This document shows positions 54,739-63,413 of a stretch of 64,000 nt of DNA, piece after piece. A program made the translations under genes and the position numbers. Source of the DNA: Kordia sp. (GTDB lineage: Bacteria; Bacteroidota; Bacteroidia; Flavobacteriales; Flavobacteriaceae); assembly GCA_002733415.1 (NCBI GenBank), contig NVVR01000007.1:1-64000 (forward strand). Reading direction: 5' to 3'. A model generated the notes under the pieces. That model searched no databases and had not been told where the DNA came from. It was given only the letters and a program-made list of their open reading frames with translations. Positions within the stretch are counted from its first letter, which is position 1. Each line of letters begins with the position of its first letter.

Positions 54739-54772
54739 AAAAAATCTATTCGTCTTAACGAATAGATTTTTT
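54739..54772 (+). terminator. Terminator after the tRNA-Val pair
   Basis: AAAAAATCTATTCG-TCTTAA-CGAATAGATTTTTT, 14-bp perfect stem. Two further hairpins follow at 54778-54817 (TTAACAAAAAACA/TGTTTTTTGTTAA) and 54836-54849 (CAAGC-GAAA-GCTTG). Confidence 0.85.
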
Positions 54773-54889
54773 TAGTTTTAACAAAAAACAGAAAGCTTGC
54801 CTTGTGTTTTTTGTTAAAGCTAAAAAAAATATTATCAAGCGAAAGCTTGGGGTTTTTCTATTTGCATAAGTGGTTTTGTAGGGATATGT

Positions 54890-54905
54890 AATCCCTTATG
54901 ACCCA
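54890..54905 (+). other. Partial tRNA-Val 3'-end copy (att-like direct repeat)
   Basis: AATCCCTTATGACCCA differs by one base from the last 16 nt of tRNA-Val copy 2 (54713-54728). Direct copies of a tRNA 3' end are the usual scar of integration by a tyrosine recombinase, and remnants of such an enzyme follow at 55100. No intact element lies between. Confidence 0.6.
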
Positions 54906-55099
54906 TAAAAAACTTATAGGAAACTATAGGTTTTTTGTGGTTTATAGCATTTGTTGTACTTCGCGAATTTTTTATAATACTCCTTATTGATCTTCTAATC
55001 TATTATTTAAGTATAAGATGCCTTTTTTAGGTTTGCTAAAAGGTTCCTGAATATCTTCGAGGTTTCCATTTTTCAATCTAAACTGAAACATTATAAATT

Positions 55100-55690
55100 A
55101 TTTGTATTATTCGTAGTACAGAAAGTTAAAACAAACAAGAAAGGAAAGTGCTCATTAAGATGTAGATTGTCTTATTTAAGAAAGAGAAAAGAATACTCTA
55201 CAGGAATGTTTATTAACCCTGATATCTGGGATAATTCATATCAGGGAGCTAAATCACCTAGTAAAGAGAATTGCATCATAATACTCAATTAAGTCTTATT
55301 AATCAAATGATAGTGAGGCTTTATTATTGCTCCAAGTTCAACCAGAAGACTTTGATGTAGATGATATTTACATGAAGTATAAAGGTTAAAATGTGAAAAC
55401 AGAAATTACTATTCTTGGAGCTTGTGACTTACATAATGAGAAGGTGATAAGGCTAATTGGGATTGACTTAAATGAGCTTTCGTGGAGTAGGTATTTAAGA
55501 AAGCAGGGCTAAGTTGGCAGAGTTTATTAAAAGCAAGTGTAAGAATTCTGATTTAAGGTTGGAACAATTGGATTTAAAGTTTATCAAGGGCTTAGAATAC
55601 TATTGGAAAACTGAAAAGAAGTTAAGACAGGTAGTCATTTACAGGAATGTCAGGTGGATTAATTATTGGTTTAAACAATATTTTCATCCA
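55100..55690 (+). pseudogene. Decayed tyrosine recombinase (phage-type integrase) N-terminal part
   Basis: Fragments in successive frames match the Bacteroidota integrase layout. 55100-55290: arm-binding domain, GKCSLRCRLSYLRKRKEYST then GMFINPDIWDNSYQGAKSP. 55393-55511: DLHNEKVIRLIGIDLNELSW. 55514-55600: the core-binding helix region AEFIKSKCKNSDLRLEQLDL. Stops at about 55290 and 55510 and missing segments break it, and the catalytic domain (R-H-R-Y) is absent. It is a remnant of the element that used the tRNA-Val target. Confidence 0.78.
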
Positions 55691-56108
55691 AACAAATCTC
55701 ACTAGTTTAGAAGCAATTACTTCTATTGGATGTGTGCCGGCTATTTATAATACAGAATTAACCACTTTATCAGGTTTAGATGGGTTGACTTCATTTGGTA
55801 ATGGTAGTCTGGATATTAGGGAGAACCCAGTATTGACTACTTTATCAGGAATAACTTCAATTTATTGGAGTCTTAGAATAGGTGGAAATGATTCATTGAC
55901 TACCTTGTCTGGTCTAGGTAATTTAAATTCAGTTAATAATATTCACATTGGAATTCTTAAAAGTTTTGCTGTTCAGTGTCCTAATTTATCAATTTTTTGT
56001 GCTCTTACAGATTTATTCGAAAGCAATATTTATACTCTAGTTTATATTGCTAATAATGCTTACAACCCAACTGTTTAAAATATGATAGATGGTAATTGTA
56101 GTAATTAG
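55635..56108 (+). pseudogene. Broken receptor-L/leucine-rich-type surface protein fragment
   Basis: The frame carries repeated LTTLSGLxxLTS units with Ile/Asn strands (for example TLSGLDGLTSFGNGSLDIRE), a pattern seen in large flavobacterial surface proteins. It lacks an N-terminal signal peptide. After YNPTV an in-frame TAA (56076-56078) interrupts what continues as NMIDGNCSN before TAG at 56106; a CAA-to-TAA change would explain it. It is joined directly to the integrase remnant, so it appears to be cargo or a deletion junction. Confidence 0.6.
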
Positions 56109-56126
56109 AAAGTATAAATACTATTC

Positions 56127-56154
56127 AAAAGACAGTCAGTAATGGCTGTCTTTT
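56127..56154. terminator. Terminator downstream of the integration scar
   Basis: AAAAGACAGTCA-GTAA-TGGCTGTCTTTT, 12-bp stem with one G-T pair. From here to 56271 nothing further is recognised. Confidence 0.75.
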
Positions 56155-56271
56155 CTTGTTTAAAGAGATTTTAAGGAGTTACTGGTTTCATATCTGATTG
56201 AATCACTATGTCTCGCAAAAAAAAGTCCTTCAGTTGTGTAGTCCTAATCTTAGGGCGTCACTATTAATTTT

Positions 56272-57546
56272 TTATAACAATTCTAAAATACGCTCTAAAG
56301 CCATTCCTCTTGATCCTTTTATTAAGATGATGTAATTGTTTAACTTATCATTGTAGCTGTCAGAAAGGGAGCGAAAATCGCTAAAAGACTTTGTTTTGTG
56401 ATTGTGATTAGTTTTTTTAAAGTGCTCTCCGATGATGTAACTGTGTTTTATATTTAAGCTTTCTATGTAATCTACAATATCTTGATGTTCTTCTTTAGTA
56501 GTTTCTCCAAGTTCAAACATATCGCCAATAAAAACAGCTTTATTTTCTGCTTGAATATCGTTAAAGCTTTCCAGTGCGGCTTTCATACTTGTCGGGTTCG
56601 CGTTGTATGCGTCAAGTATGATTTTGTTATTGTTCTTGTGAATAATCTGTGAACGATTGTTGTTAGGTGTGTATGTTTCAATTGCGTTTATAATATCTAA
56701 AGTATTGACTTTAAAATACTCGCCTATGGATATGGCGGCAGCAATGTTGGTGAAGTTGTAGCTGCCAATTAGATTACTGTTAATCTCTTTTCCTTTGTAG
56801 CTGATGGTTACATTAGGATTTGCATGTAAGAAAGAGATGTTGGTGTCTGTGTCGTTGCTCTCTGAAAAGGTAAGTTTATTTATATTTTTTGATTGCTCAA
56901 TTTGTTTACTGTTGTCCTGATTTATGAATACAGTTTTCTTGTGGTCTCTTAGGTGTTGGTAGAGTTCGCTTTTAGCTTTTATAACGCCTTCAAGGCTTCC
57001 GAATCCTTCTAAATGTGCTTTTCCAAAATTGGTGATATATCCGTAATCGGGATTAGTAATTTCAGCTAATAATTCAATTTCATTAAAATGATTTGCACCC
57101 ATTTCTACGATTCCTATTTCCGTTGAGGAGTCCATTGCTAGTAGTGTCAGCGGAACGCCAATGTGGTTATTTAGATTTCCTTTCGTTGCAGAGGTTTTGT
57201 ATTTCTTTGATAGCACACAGTTAATCAGTTCTTTTGTTGTGGTTTTTCCGTTGCTTCCTGTTAGTGCAATTATTGGGGTTTTGAGTAGATTCCTATGGTG
57301 TTTTGCTAATTCCTGAAGTGTTTCAAGGGAGTCTTTCACAAGAATTGTATTTTTTTGTTGTATGTAATCTTTATCGTCTATTATTGCGTACGTTGCGCCT
57401 TTTTCGAGTGCTTGTTTTGCGAACTTGTTACCGTTGAAATTTTCTCCGCTTAAAGAAAAAAATAAATTGTTTTTCTGTATGGTTCTGGTGTCGGTGTTTA
57501 TGCCGCTAGACTTTTTGAAAATAGTATAGATGTCGCTAATGCTCAT
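56272..57546 (-). CDS. murF: UDP-N-acetylmuramoyl-tripeptide--D-alanyl-D-alanine ligase
   Basis: 424 aa. Adds D-Ala-D-Ala to the peptidoglycan precursor. N-terminal substrate domain with SGINTDTRTI; ATP-binding loop ALTGSNGKTTTKELI; KGNLNNHIGVPLTLL and VEMGANHFNEIELL are MurF signatures. Slightly shorter than the E. coli enzyme (452 aa), normal for the phylum. It follows gldJ on the same strand but behind a strong terminator 19 bp upstream of its start, so expression probably depends on read-through. Confidence 0.94.
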   Translation of the reverse strand: MSISDIYTIFKKSSGINTDTRTIQKNNLFFSLSGENFNGNKFAKQALEKGATYAIIDDKDYIQQKNTILVKDSLETLQELAKHHRNLLKTPIIALTGSNGKTTTKELINCVLSKKYKTSATKGNLNNHIGVPLTLLAMDSSTEIGIVEMGANHFNEIELLAEITNPDYGYITNFGKAHLEGFGSLEGVIKAKSELYQHLRDHKKTVFINQDNSKQIEQSKNINKLTFSESNDTDTNISFLHANPNVTISYKGKEINSNLIGSYNFTNIAAAISIGEYFKVNTLDIINAIETYTPNNNRSQIIHKNNNKIILDAYNANPTSMKAALESFNDIQAENKAVFIGDMFELGETTKEEHQDIVDYIESLNIKHSYIIGEHFKKTNHNHKTKSFSDFRSLSDSYNDKLNNYIILIKGSRGMALERILELL

Positions 57547-57564
57547 TGCTTTAAATTTTTCATA

Positions 57565-57596
57565 AAAAAAGCTCTAATGAAAATTAGAGCTTTTTT
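57565..57596 (-). terminator. Terminator between gldJ and murF
   Basis: Perfect 14-bp stem AAAAAAGCTCTAAT/ATTAGAGCTTTTTT with a 4-nt loop, giving T residues on the minus strand. Confidence 0.88.
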
Positions 57597-57619
57597 GTTA
57601 TGTATTAAATTCTTTCAGA

Positions 57620-59308
57620 TTATCTAGGAGATTTTCTGTTTCCTTTTCCTTTCGATTTAGAACCTACTCTTGACATAGCGCATCTGAATCCGATGTAGTC
57701 AGTAGCCATGGCTTCTGGGTAAAATCTTCTTTGTGCAGGATCTAGCCAGTATTCTCTATCTTTCCATGATCCACCTTTGTAAACTCTTACTTCGTCATTA
57801 ACAAGAGATGTTCTTTTTGAAGAGCCATCATATTCTTTGGTCATTACACCTGAAGAATCTACAGTTACAGAGTGTTTAGGTGAGTTGTACATTTTCCTTG
57901 ACTCGTTTCCGTTATTTCTTTCTTCTTCTCCTTCATCATCACCGCTATCAGAGAAATATCTACTTGAAGCTTTATCACCATCCCTATAGTTGATGTTGTC
58001 AGATTTATTGAAGTTGGTTCTTAAGTATGTTTCGTTGTCGTCAACTGGCACCTGTGCAATTTGTCCAGGCATTGTCGTTGCAATAACTTTTCCTGTAGCT
58101 AAAGTATCGTATCCAATTGAGTCAGCAGTGATAATTACTACTTTTCCGTCATCTCCAATTTTGTTTTTTGTGAATACATTACCTCTATAGTAGTTGAAAT
58201 CACTCATTTCGTCGTCAACAATAGGTCTGTATACATCGGCAACCCATTCAGCAACGTTACCTGCCATGTCGTATAGACCATAGTCATTAGGGTTGTATGA
58301 CATTACTTGTGCAGTGATGTCAGCACCATCATCTGACCAGCCAGCGATTCCACCGTAATCACCATCTCCTTGTTTGAAGTTGGCGTTATGATCTCCTCTT
58401 GTTGCTCTTTTTCCTGATCTTGTGTATTGTCCGCTCCAAGGGTATTTTTTTCTACCTCTATGTACGTTATAGCTTCTTAGTTCGGACATTCCTAAAGCAG
58501 CGAATTCCCATTCAGCTTCAGTAGGCAATCTGTAGCCAGGTTGTAAAATACCAGTAGATCTAGTGGCGTAGATGTTGATTTCTTCACCATCTGCATTTGT
58601 CTGTGGGTTTTTACTTTTCTTTTTACCTCCGTTTAATATCTCTTCATTTCCACCGTAAGTAGAGGTAGGAGAGATGATGTATGTGTGAGTGCTAAAGTTT
58701 GAATCTGCAGTTACTTCAGTTATTTTAGCGTCTTCTTTTAAGAATCCGTTTCTTTCTAAGGCATCCTCGTTTATACGGTCTGTTCTCCAAATACAAAATT
58801 GATTTGCTTGAATCCAGCTAACCCCAACTACTGGGTAGTCTTGGTATGCAGGGTGTCGCAAATAGTTGTTAGTCATAACTTCATTGTAACCAAGTCTGTT
58901 TCTCCAAACTAAAGTATCTGGAACAACTCCGTTATATATTTGTGTAAAGTTTTCGTTTTCTGGCGGATATACTTTTTTAGTCCAATCTAAGTACTCCATG
59001 TACATAATGTTTGTAACTTCTGTTTCATCCATGTAGAATGACTGAACATGTTGTTGATTTGGAGAGTTATTCCAGTCATGCATTGGGTCGTCATTTACTT
59101 GACCTTTAGTAAATGTACCTCCTTCAATAAATACAACCCCAGGTGCAGTTTCCTGTTCTTGGTATTTTGTGTTGTATTGAAAACCACCTTCCTTGGAATT
59201 GATTTTCCAACCAGTAGCTCTTGATCCTCCTTTTTTTCCTTTACCACAACTTGTTGTTGCAAGTACAGTAAGGATAACTAAAAATTTTAGGGCAAAATGT
59301 TTTCTCAT
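57620..59308 (-). CDS. gldJ: Gliding motility lipoprotein GldJ
   Basis: 562 aa from the ATG at 59308; ATG at 59314 is two codons earlier. Lipobox LATTSC, then a formylglycine-generating-enzyme/sulfatase-modifying fold: FIEGGTFTKGQVNDDP, FYMDETEVTNIMYMEYLDW, YRLPTEAEWEFAALG, YDMAGNVAEWVADVY and VYKGGSWKDREYWLDP. GldJ is an outer membrane lipoprotein needed for gliding and type IX secretion in Flavobacterium. It is divergent from porU. The catalytic cysteines of true sulfatase activators are not evident, as expected for a structural member. Confidence 0.94.
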   Translation of the reverse strand: MRKHFALKFLVILTVLATTSCGKGKKGGSRATGWKINSKEGGFQYNTKYQEQETAPGVVFIEGGTFTKGQVNDDPMHDWNNSPNQQHVQSFYMDETEVTNIMYMEYLDWTKKVYPPENENFTQIYNGVVPDTLVWRNRLGYNEVMTNNYLRHPAYQDYPVVGVSWIQANQFCIWRTDRINEDALERNGFLKEDAKITEVTADSNFSTHTYIISPTSTYGGNEEILNGGKKKSKNPQTNADGEEINIYATRSTGILQPGYRLPTEAEWEFAALGMSELRSYNVHRGRKKYPWSGQYTRSGKRATRGDHNANFKQGDGDYGGIAGWSDDGADITAQVMSYNPNDYGLYDMAGNVAEWVADVYRPIVDDEMSDFNYYRGNVFTKNKIGDDGKVVIITADSIGYDTLATGKVIATTMPGQIAQVPVDDNETYLRTNFNKSDNINYRDGDKASSRYFSDSGDDEGEEERNNGNESRKMYNSPKHSVTVDSSGVMTKEYDGSSKRTSLVNDEVRVYKGGSWKDREYWLDPAQRRFYPEAMATDYIGFRCAMSRVGSKSKGKGNRKSPR

Positions 59309-59455
59309 ATACATAACTTAAATTCAGAGATAGTTCAAGTGCGCAATATAATAAATATACATTATAATGCAATACTTTTGTAAAAAAAAATAGTTTCGAC
59401 TTTATTTAAAAAGTTCTGTCATTACACTAACGATAAATAAGACAAATATATTGTT

Positions 59456-59463
59456 TACTTTTG
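59456..59463 (+). promoter_or_regulatory. -7 element of the porU promoter
   Basis: TACTTTTG matches TAnnTTTG. It excludes start codons before about 59470. On the opposite strand TATATTTG (plus CAAATATA, 59443-59450) lies beside it and could serve gldJ. Confidence 0.55.
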
Positions 59464-59510
59464 AAAAAAAGGAAATTACACTAAAATTGAATATGATACG
59501 TTTTAGCATT

Positions 59511-62500
59511 ATGAATATAAAAGAGACACTGCTTTTTGGCCTAATATTTTGTTTTTCTATAGTTGCTTTTTCTCAAGAAAACGAATTTGTTTTAAAATGG
59601 GAAAACAATAAAGGTATTCGTTTTTCAGTTGGAAAGACGATACGTATTCATGGTTTTCAATCAGAGAACTATATATATGATGTTAATGAGCAAACGTTGT
59701 TGTTCGCTGCAAATGTGAAACATGTAGTGTCAGAGTCTACAGCAATAATTAAATCTGTGGCTTATGAAAATATAACTTCGGAACAACTTAAAGGGTATAA
59801 TTTAAGTTTGGTAAAAGAAGAGGTTGATTTTATAGTTAAAAGTACAAATGCTAGAGGGATTATAGGTGGTTATGTAGAATTTAATCCTATTGTTAAAATT
59901 AATGGGCAGTACAAAAAAGTAGTGTCTATAGCGTTTGATTTTGGTCAAAGCAATAAAGCTTCGTTTTTTTCTGATCCTCCATCGATAACTAATTCGGAAT
60001 TGGCAAATGGTTTGTGGTATAGGTTTTATATCGAAAAAACTGGAGTTTATATGCTGGATAAAGATTTCTTGGCTAGTTTAGGTGTTGATGTAAATGGTGT
60101 AAATCCTAAAAACATTCGTCTTTTTGGTAATGGAGGAAAGGCAATTCCGTTATCAAATTCTGATGTAAATGAATTTGATGTTACTGAGAATGCTGTAAAG
60201 TTTATTGGGGAGGATGATGGGGTTTTTGACGGTCAGGATTACATGCTTTTCTATGGTGTGAGTTCGTTAGGGTGGGATGTAGAAAATGACACTCATGTTA
60301 GCCCGTATATTGATAAAACATATTATTATATTAATGTGAGTACGTCTGTAGGGAAAAGGATTCAAAGTTTGGTTGAGCCTTCAGCGCCTGTTGATAGTGT
60401 GTTTAATACTTTTGATGAGTATCAATATTATGAAGTTGATAAAAACAATTTAGTACAGTTAGGAAGAAGGTGGTTTGGTGATGGTTTTGATGTGAATTCA
60501 AGTCAATCATTTGCGTTTGATTTCCCGCGTATTGATATGTCGCAGCAAGTTCGCTTAAATGTTAAAGCAGCTGCAACTGCAACATCAACTACAAGCATGA
60601 CTATTTCATTAAATGGTTCTCCTACGCCAATTTGGACACTATTTTTTGGAGCCATTCAGCCTACAGTTTTAGCCTCAGGCATGTCTTATTCAAGCTTTAT
60701 CAGTCCTGGCCAAAATATAGTTGTCGACTTGAAATACAATAATGGATCAAATCCAAGTTCAAATGCATACTTAGATTATGTGTCTATTGAAACAACGTCT
60801 TTCTTAAGGTCATTAGGGCAACAATTTTCGTTTAGGAATAAGCAGGCTGCAACAACTTCGGGGGTTGGAGAGTATGTTTTAAATGACGCTTCCTCTGTGT
60901 CTGAAGTGTGGGATGTAACGGATGTTTATAATGTAAGGTCAAAACTTAATTCAAATGCCTCTGTATTTAGATTTAAAACATCATTAGGGAGTTTAAGAGA
61001 GTATGTGGCTATTGTTAACTCAGATTTTTACACCCCTCAAAAAGAGTCGTCTACCGCAGTAAGTAATATGAATATTAAAGGGACTATTTTTCAAGGAGCT
61101 AACGGCGGGCATGAAGATATTGATTATATAGTAGTTACTCCTTTGTCGTTAAAAACTCAAGCAACTCGGTTAGCTAATATTAACGCTTCTGTTTTGGGTT
61201 TGCGTACTCGAGTGATTACTCTAGAAGATATTTATTCGGAATTTAATACGGGAAATCAGGATATAGGTGCAATCAGGAACTTTGTGAGGTATGTTTATCA
61301 AAATGGAGTAACGAATAAGTTGAAGTATTTATGCTTATTCGGTGATGCTTCATTTGATGTGAAAGACAGAATTTCTAATAACACGAACTTGGTGCCTACG
61401 TTTCATGCGTTACAAAGTTTTAGTTTGGTTTCAGGATATATGTCAGATGATTATTTTGGAATGATGGATAATGATGAGGGGGCTATGGGGTCTTCGGATA
61501 GGTTAGATATTGCTGTTGGACGGATTATTGCAGGCGATTTACAGCAGGCTTCTGAGATGGTTACAAAAGTTGAGCAGTACTACCAGGAAGAATCTTATGG
61601 TGGATGGAGAAATAGAATGACAATTCTTTCTGATGATGTAGATGTGGATTGGGAGCATAGTTTAGAACATGAATTAGATGCTTTGGCTGATGAAATTGTA
61701 CTCCAAAGGCCTTTTGTGAATATGGTGAAGTTGCATTCAGATTCCTTTTCACAGGAGTCTTCTGCAGGTGGAGAATTGTATCCTCAGGCAACCGAATCAC
61801 TTTTGAATAATATTCAATTAGGTAGTTTAGTCGTGAATTATTTTGGACATGGAGGAGAGGATGGGTTGGCGCATGAACGCTTGTTTCAGAAAAATGACGC
61901 TCTAGATTTAAATAATATATTTAGATATAACTTATTTGTAACAGTAACATGTGAGTTTACTAGGTTTGATAATCCATTAAGACAAACTGGAGGGGAGTTA
62001 ACGTACTGGAACCCTGATGGAGGTGCGATTTCGTTAGTGGCAACTACAAGAGAAATAGTCGTTGGTTTAGGGATTACAGTGAATAAGCAATTGGCTAAAT
62101 ATCTTTTTGATTATAATAATTCAGGGTACGTGTCAATTGCAGAAGCGGTGAGGTTATCTAAGAATAACATTACAAATTCATTAAAAAGGGTGGTTTTTAG
62201 TGTTGGTGATCCAGCGTTAAAATTAGCGATACCAAAGCCGAATATTAAGTTAACACATATAAATGATGTTGCTATTAGTGATCCTACTGCTCCCGTTTTA
62301 GAGGCGTTAGGGCGAGTTGTGTTTTCAGGAGAGATTGTTGATGAGGGGGGGCAGTTAATTCCTGATTATAATGGTAAGCTTTCTACGACTATTTACGACA
62401 AAAAACAAAATAGAGTTACTTTAGCTAATGATGGAACTATCGGTAATAATAATTACACGGGGGTTTTTGGTATATTGAAGTTAAATTATGAAACCTTAGG

Positions 62501-63371
62501 AGAAATCGTTTTTAGAGGACAGGCATCTGTTGTTAACGGAAAGTTTAGATTTGAATTTGTTGTTCCGCGTGATATTTCTATTCCTGTAGGTAATGGGAAG
62601 GTTAGTTTTTATGCAAAAAGAAATGGACAATTGGAAAATCAAACAGGCGTAGATACTGGAGTAAAAATAGGAGGTGTTAACGAAAATGCACCGGACGATA
62701 ATTTGCCACCGACAATAGAGGCATTTATGGATGATGAAAGTTTTGTTTCAGGTGGGGTGACGGGTCAATCTCCTTTTTTGCTATTGAAACTTGGTGATGA
62801 AAATGGAATTAATACAGCAAGTGGAATAGGACATGATATTACTGCGATTATGGACGGTGATGAAGCCAATCCTTTAGTTTTAAATGATTATTATGAAACT
62901 AAAATTGATGATTTTACTAAAGGAAATGTAAAATATCAATATAAAGATTTAGAACCTGGTTTACATACATTGACATTAAAAGCATGGGATGTGTATAACA
63001 ACTCTATGACAACTGAAATAGAGTTTTTAGTAGTTAATGAATATGATGAGCTAGTAATTAATAGAGTATTGAATTACCCTAATCCATTTGTGAGTTATAC
63101 TGAGTTTTGGTTCAAGCACAATAGTAGTTCCGAATTAGAAGTAATGGTTCAGGTATATACTGTTTCAGGTAAATTAGTGAAAACTTTGCGAGGAAATTCT
63201 TCTTCAGGCAATAAAGGAGGAAACACTTCGTTATTTAGAGGGCTTCCTTGGGATGGAAAGGATGATTTCGGAGACAGAATAGGTAAAGGAGTTTATGTGT
63301 ATAAGCTTACTGTAAAGTCTGTTAGTACTAATAAAAAAGTGGTTAAGTATGAAAAACTTGTCATACTATAA
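59511..63371 (+). CDS. porU: Type IX secretion C-terminal signal peptidase PorU
   Basis: 1286 aa from the ATG at 59511, which starts a signal peptide (MNIKETLLFGLIFCFSIVAF); ATG at 59493 is the alternative. PorU is a gingipain-like (peptidase C25) outer membrane sortase that removes C-terminal signals from type IX cargo. The catalytic dyad is visible: His780 in NYFGHGGEDG and Cys814 in VTVTCEFTR. The end (LNYPNPFVSYTEFWF, GKLVKTL, GKGVYVYKLT) is itself a type-A-like C-terminal domain. It is divergent from gldJ and followed by porV. Confidence 0.94.
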   Translation: MNIKETLLFGLIFCFSIVAFSQENEFVLKWENNKGIRFSVGKTIRIHGFQSENYIYDVNEQTLLFAANVKHVVSESTAIIKSVAYENITSEQLKGYNLSLVKEEVDFIVKSTNARGIIGGYVEFNPIVKINGQYKKVVSIAFDFGQSNKASFFSDPPSITNSELANGLWYRFYIEKTGVYMLDKDFLASLGVDVNGVNPKNIRLFGNGGKAIPLSNSDVNEFDVTENAVKFIGEDDGVFDGQDYMLFYGVSSLGWDVENDTHVSPYIDKTYYYINVSTSVGKRIQSLVEPSAPVDSVFNTFDEYQYYEVDKNNLVQLGRRWFGDGFDVNSSQSFAFDFPRIDMSQQVRLNVKAAATATSTTSMTISLNGSPTPIWTLFFGAIQPTVLASGMSYSSFISPGQNIVVDLKYNNGSNPSSNAYLDYVSIETTSFLRSLGQQFSFRNKQAATTSGVGEYVLNDASSVSEVWDVTDVYNVRSKLNSNASVFRFKTSLGSLREYVAIVNSDFYTPQKESSTAVSNMNIKGTIFQGANGGHEDIDYIVVTPLSLKTQATRLANINASVLGLRTRVITLEDIYSEFNTGNQDIGAIRNFVRYVYQNGVTNKLKYLCLFGDASFDVKDRISNNTNLVPTFHALQSFSLVSGYMSDDYFGMMDNDEGAMGSSDRLDIAVGRIIAGDLQQASEMVTKVEQYYQEESYGGWRNRMTILSDDVDVDWEHSLEHELDALADEIVLQRPFVNMVKLHSDSFSQESSAGGELYPQATESLLNNIQLGSLVVNYFGHGGEDGLAHERLFQKNDALDLNNIFRYNLFVTVTCEFTRFDNPLRQTGGELTYWNPDGGAISLVATTREIVVGLGITVNKQLAKYLFDYNNSGYVSIAEAVRLSKNNITNSLKRVVFSVGDPALKLAIPKPNIKLTHINDVAISDPTAPVLEALGRVVFSGEIVDEGGQLIPDYNGKLSTTIYDKKQNRVTLANDGTIGNNNYTGVFGILKLNYETLGEIVFRGQASVVNGKFRFEFVVPRDISIPVGNGKVSFYAKRNGQLENQTGVDTGVKIGGVNENAPDDNLPPTIEAFMDDESFVSGGVTGQSPFLLLKLGDENGINTASGIGHDITAIMDGDEANPLVLNDYYETKIDDFTKGNVKYQYKDLEPGLHTLTLKAWDVYNNSMTTEIEFLVVNEYDELVINRVLNYPNPFVSYTEFWFKHNSSSELEVMVQVYTVSGKLVKTLRGNSSSGNKGGNTSLFRGLPWDGKDDFGDRIGKGVYVYKLTVKSVSTNKKVVKYEKLVIL

Positions 63372-63387
63372 ATAAAAATTATATTTG
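63358..63387 (+). promoter_or_regulatory. porV promoter inside the end of porU
   Basis: CTTG, 19 bp, TATATTTG (63380-63387). The -33 element lies in the last porU codons. Transcription from it would favour the porV ATG at 63414 over 63396. Confidence 0.65.
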
Positions 63388-63413
63388 CTAAAATTATGAG
63401 TAAAATCAATTTA

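Noticed and set aside
59451-59510. Longest-frame start of porU
   Set aside because: It overlaps a promoter -7 element and would place 20 residues before the signal peptide.
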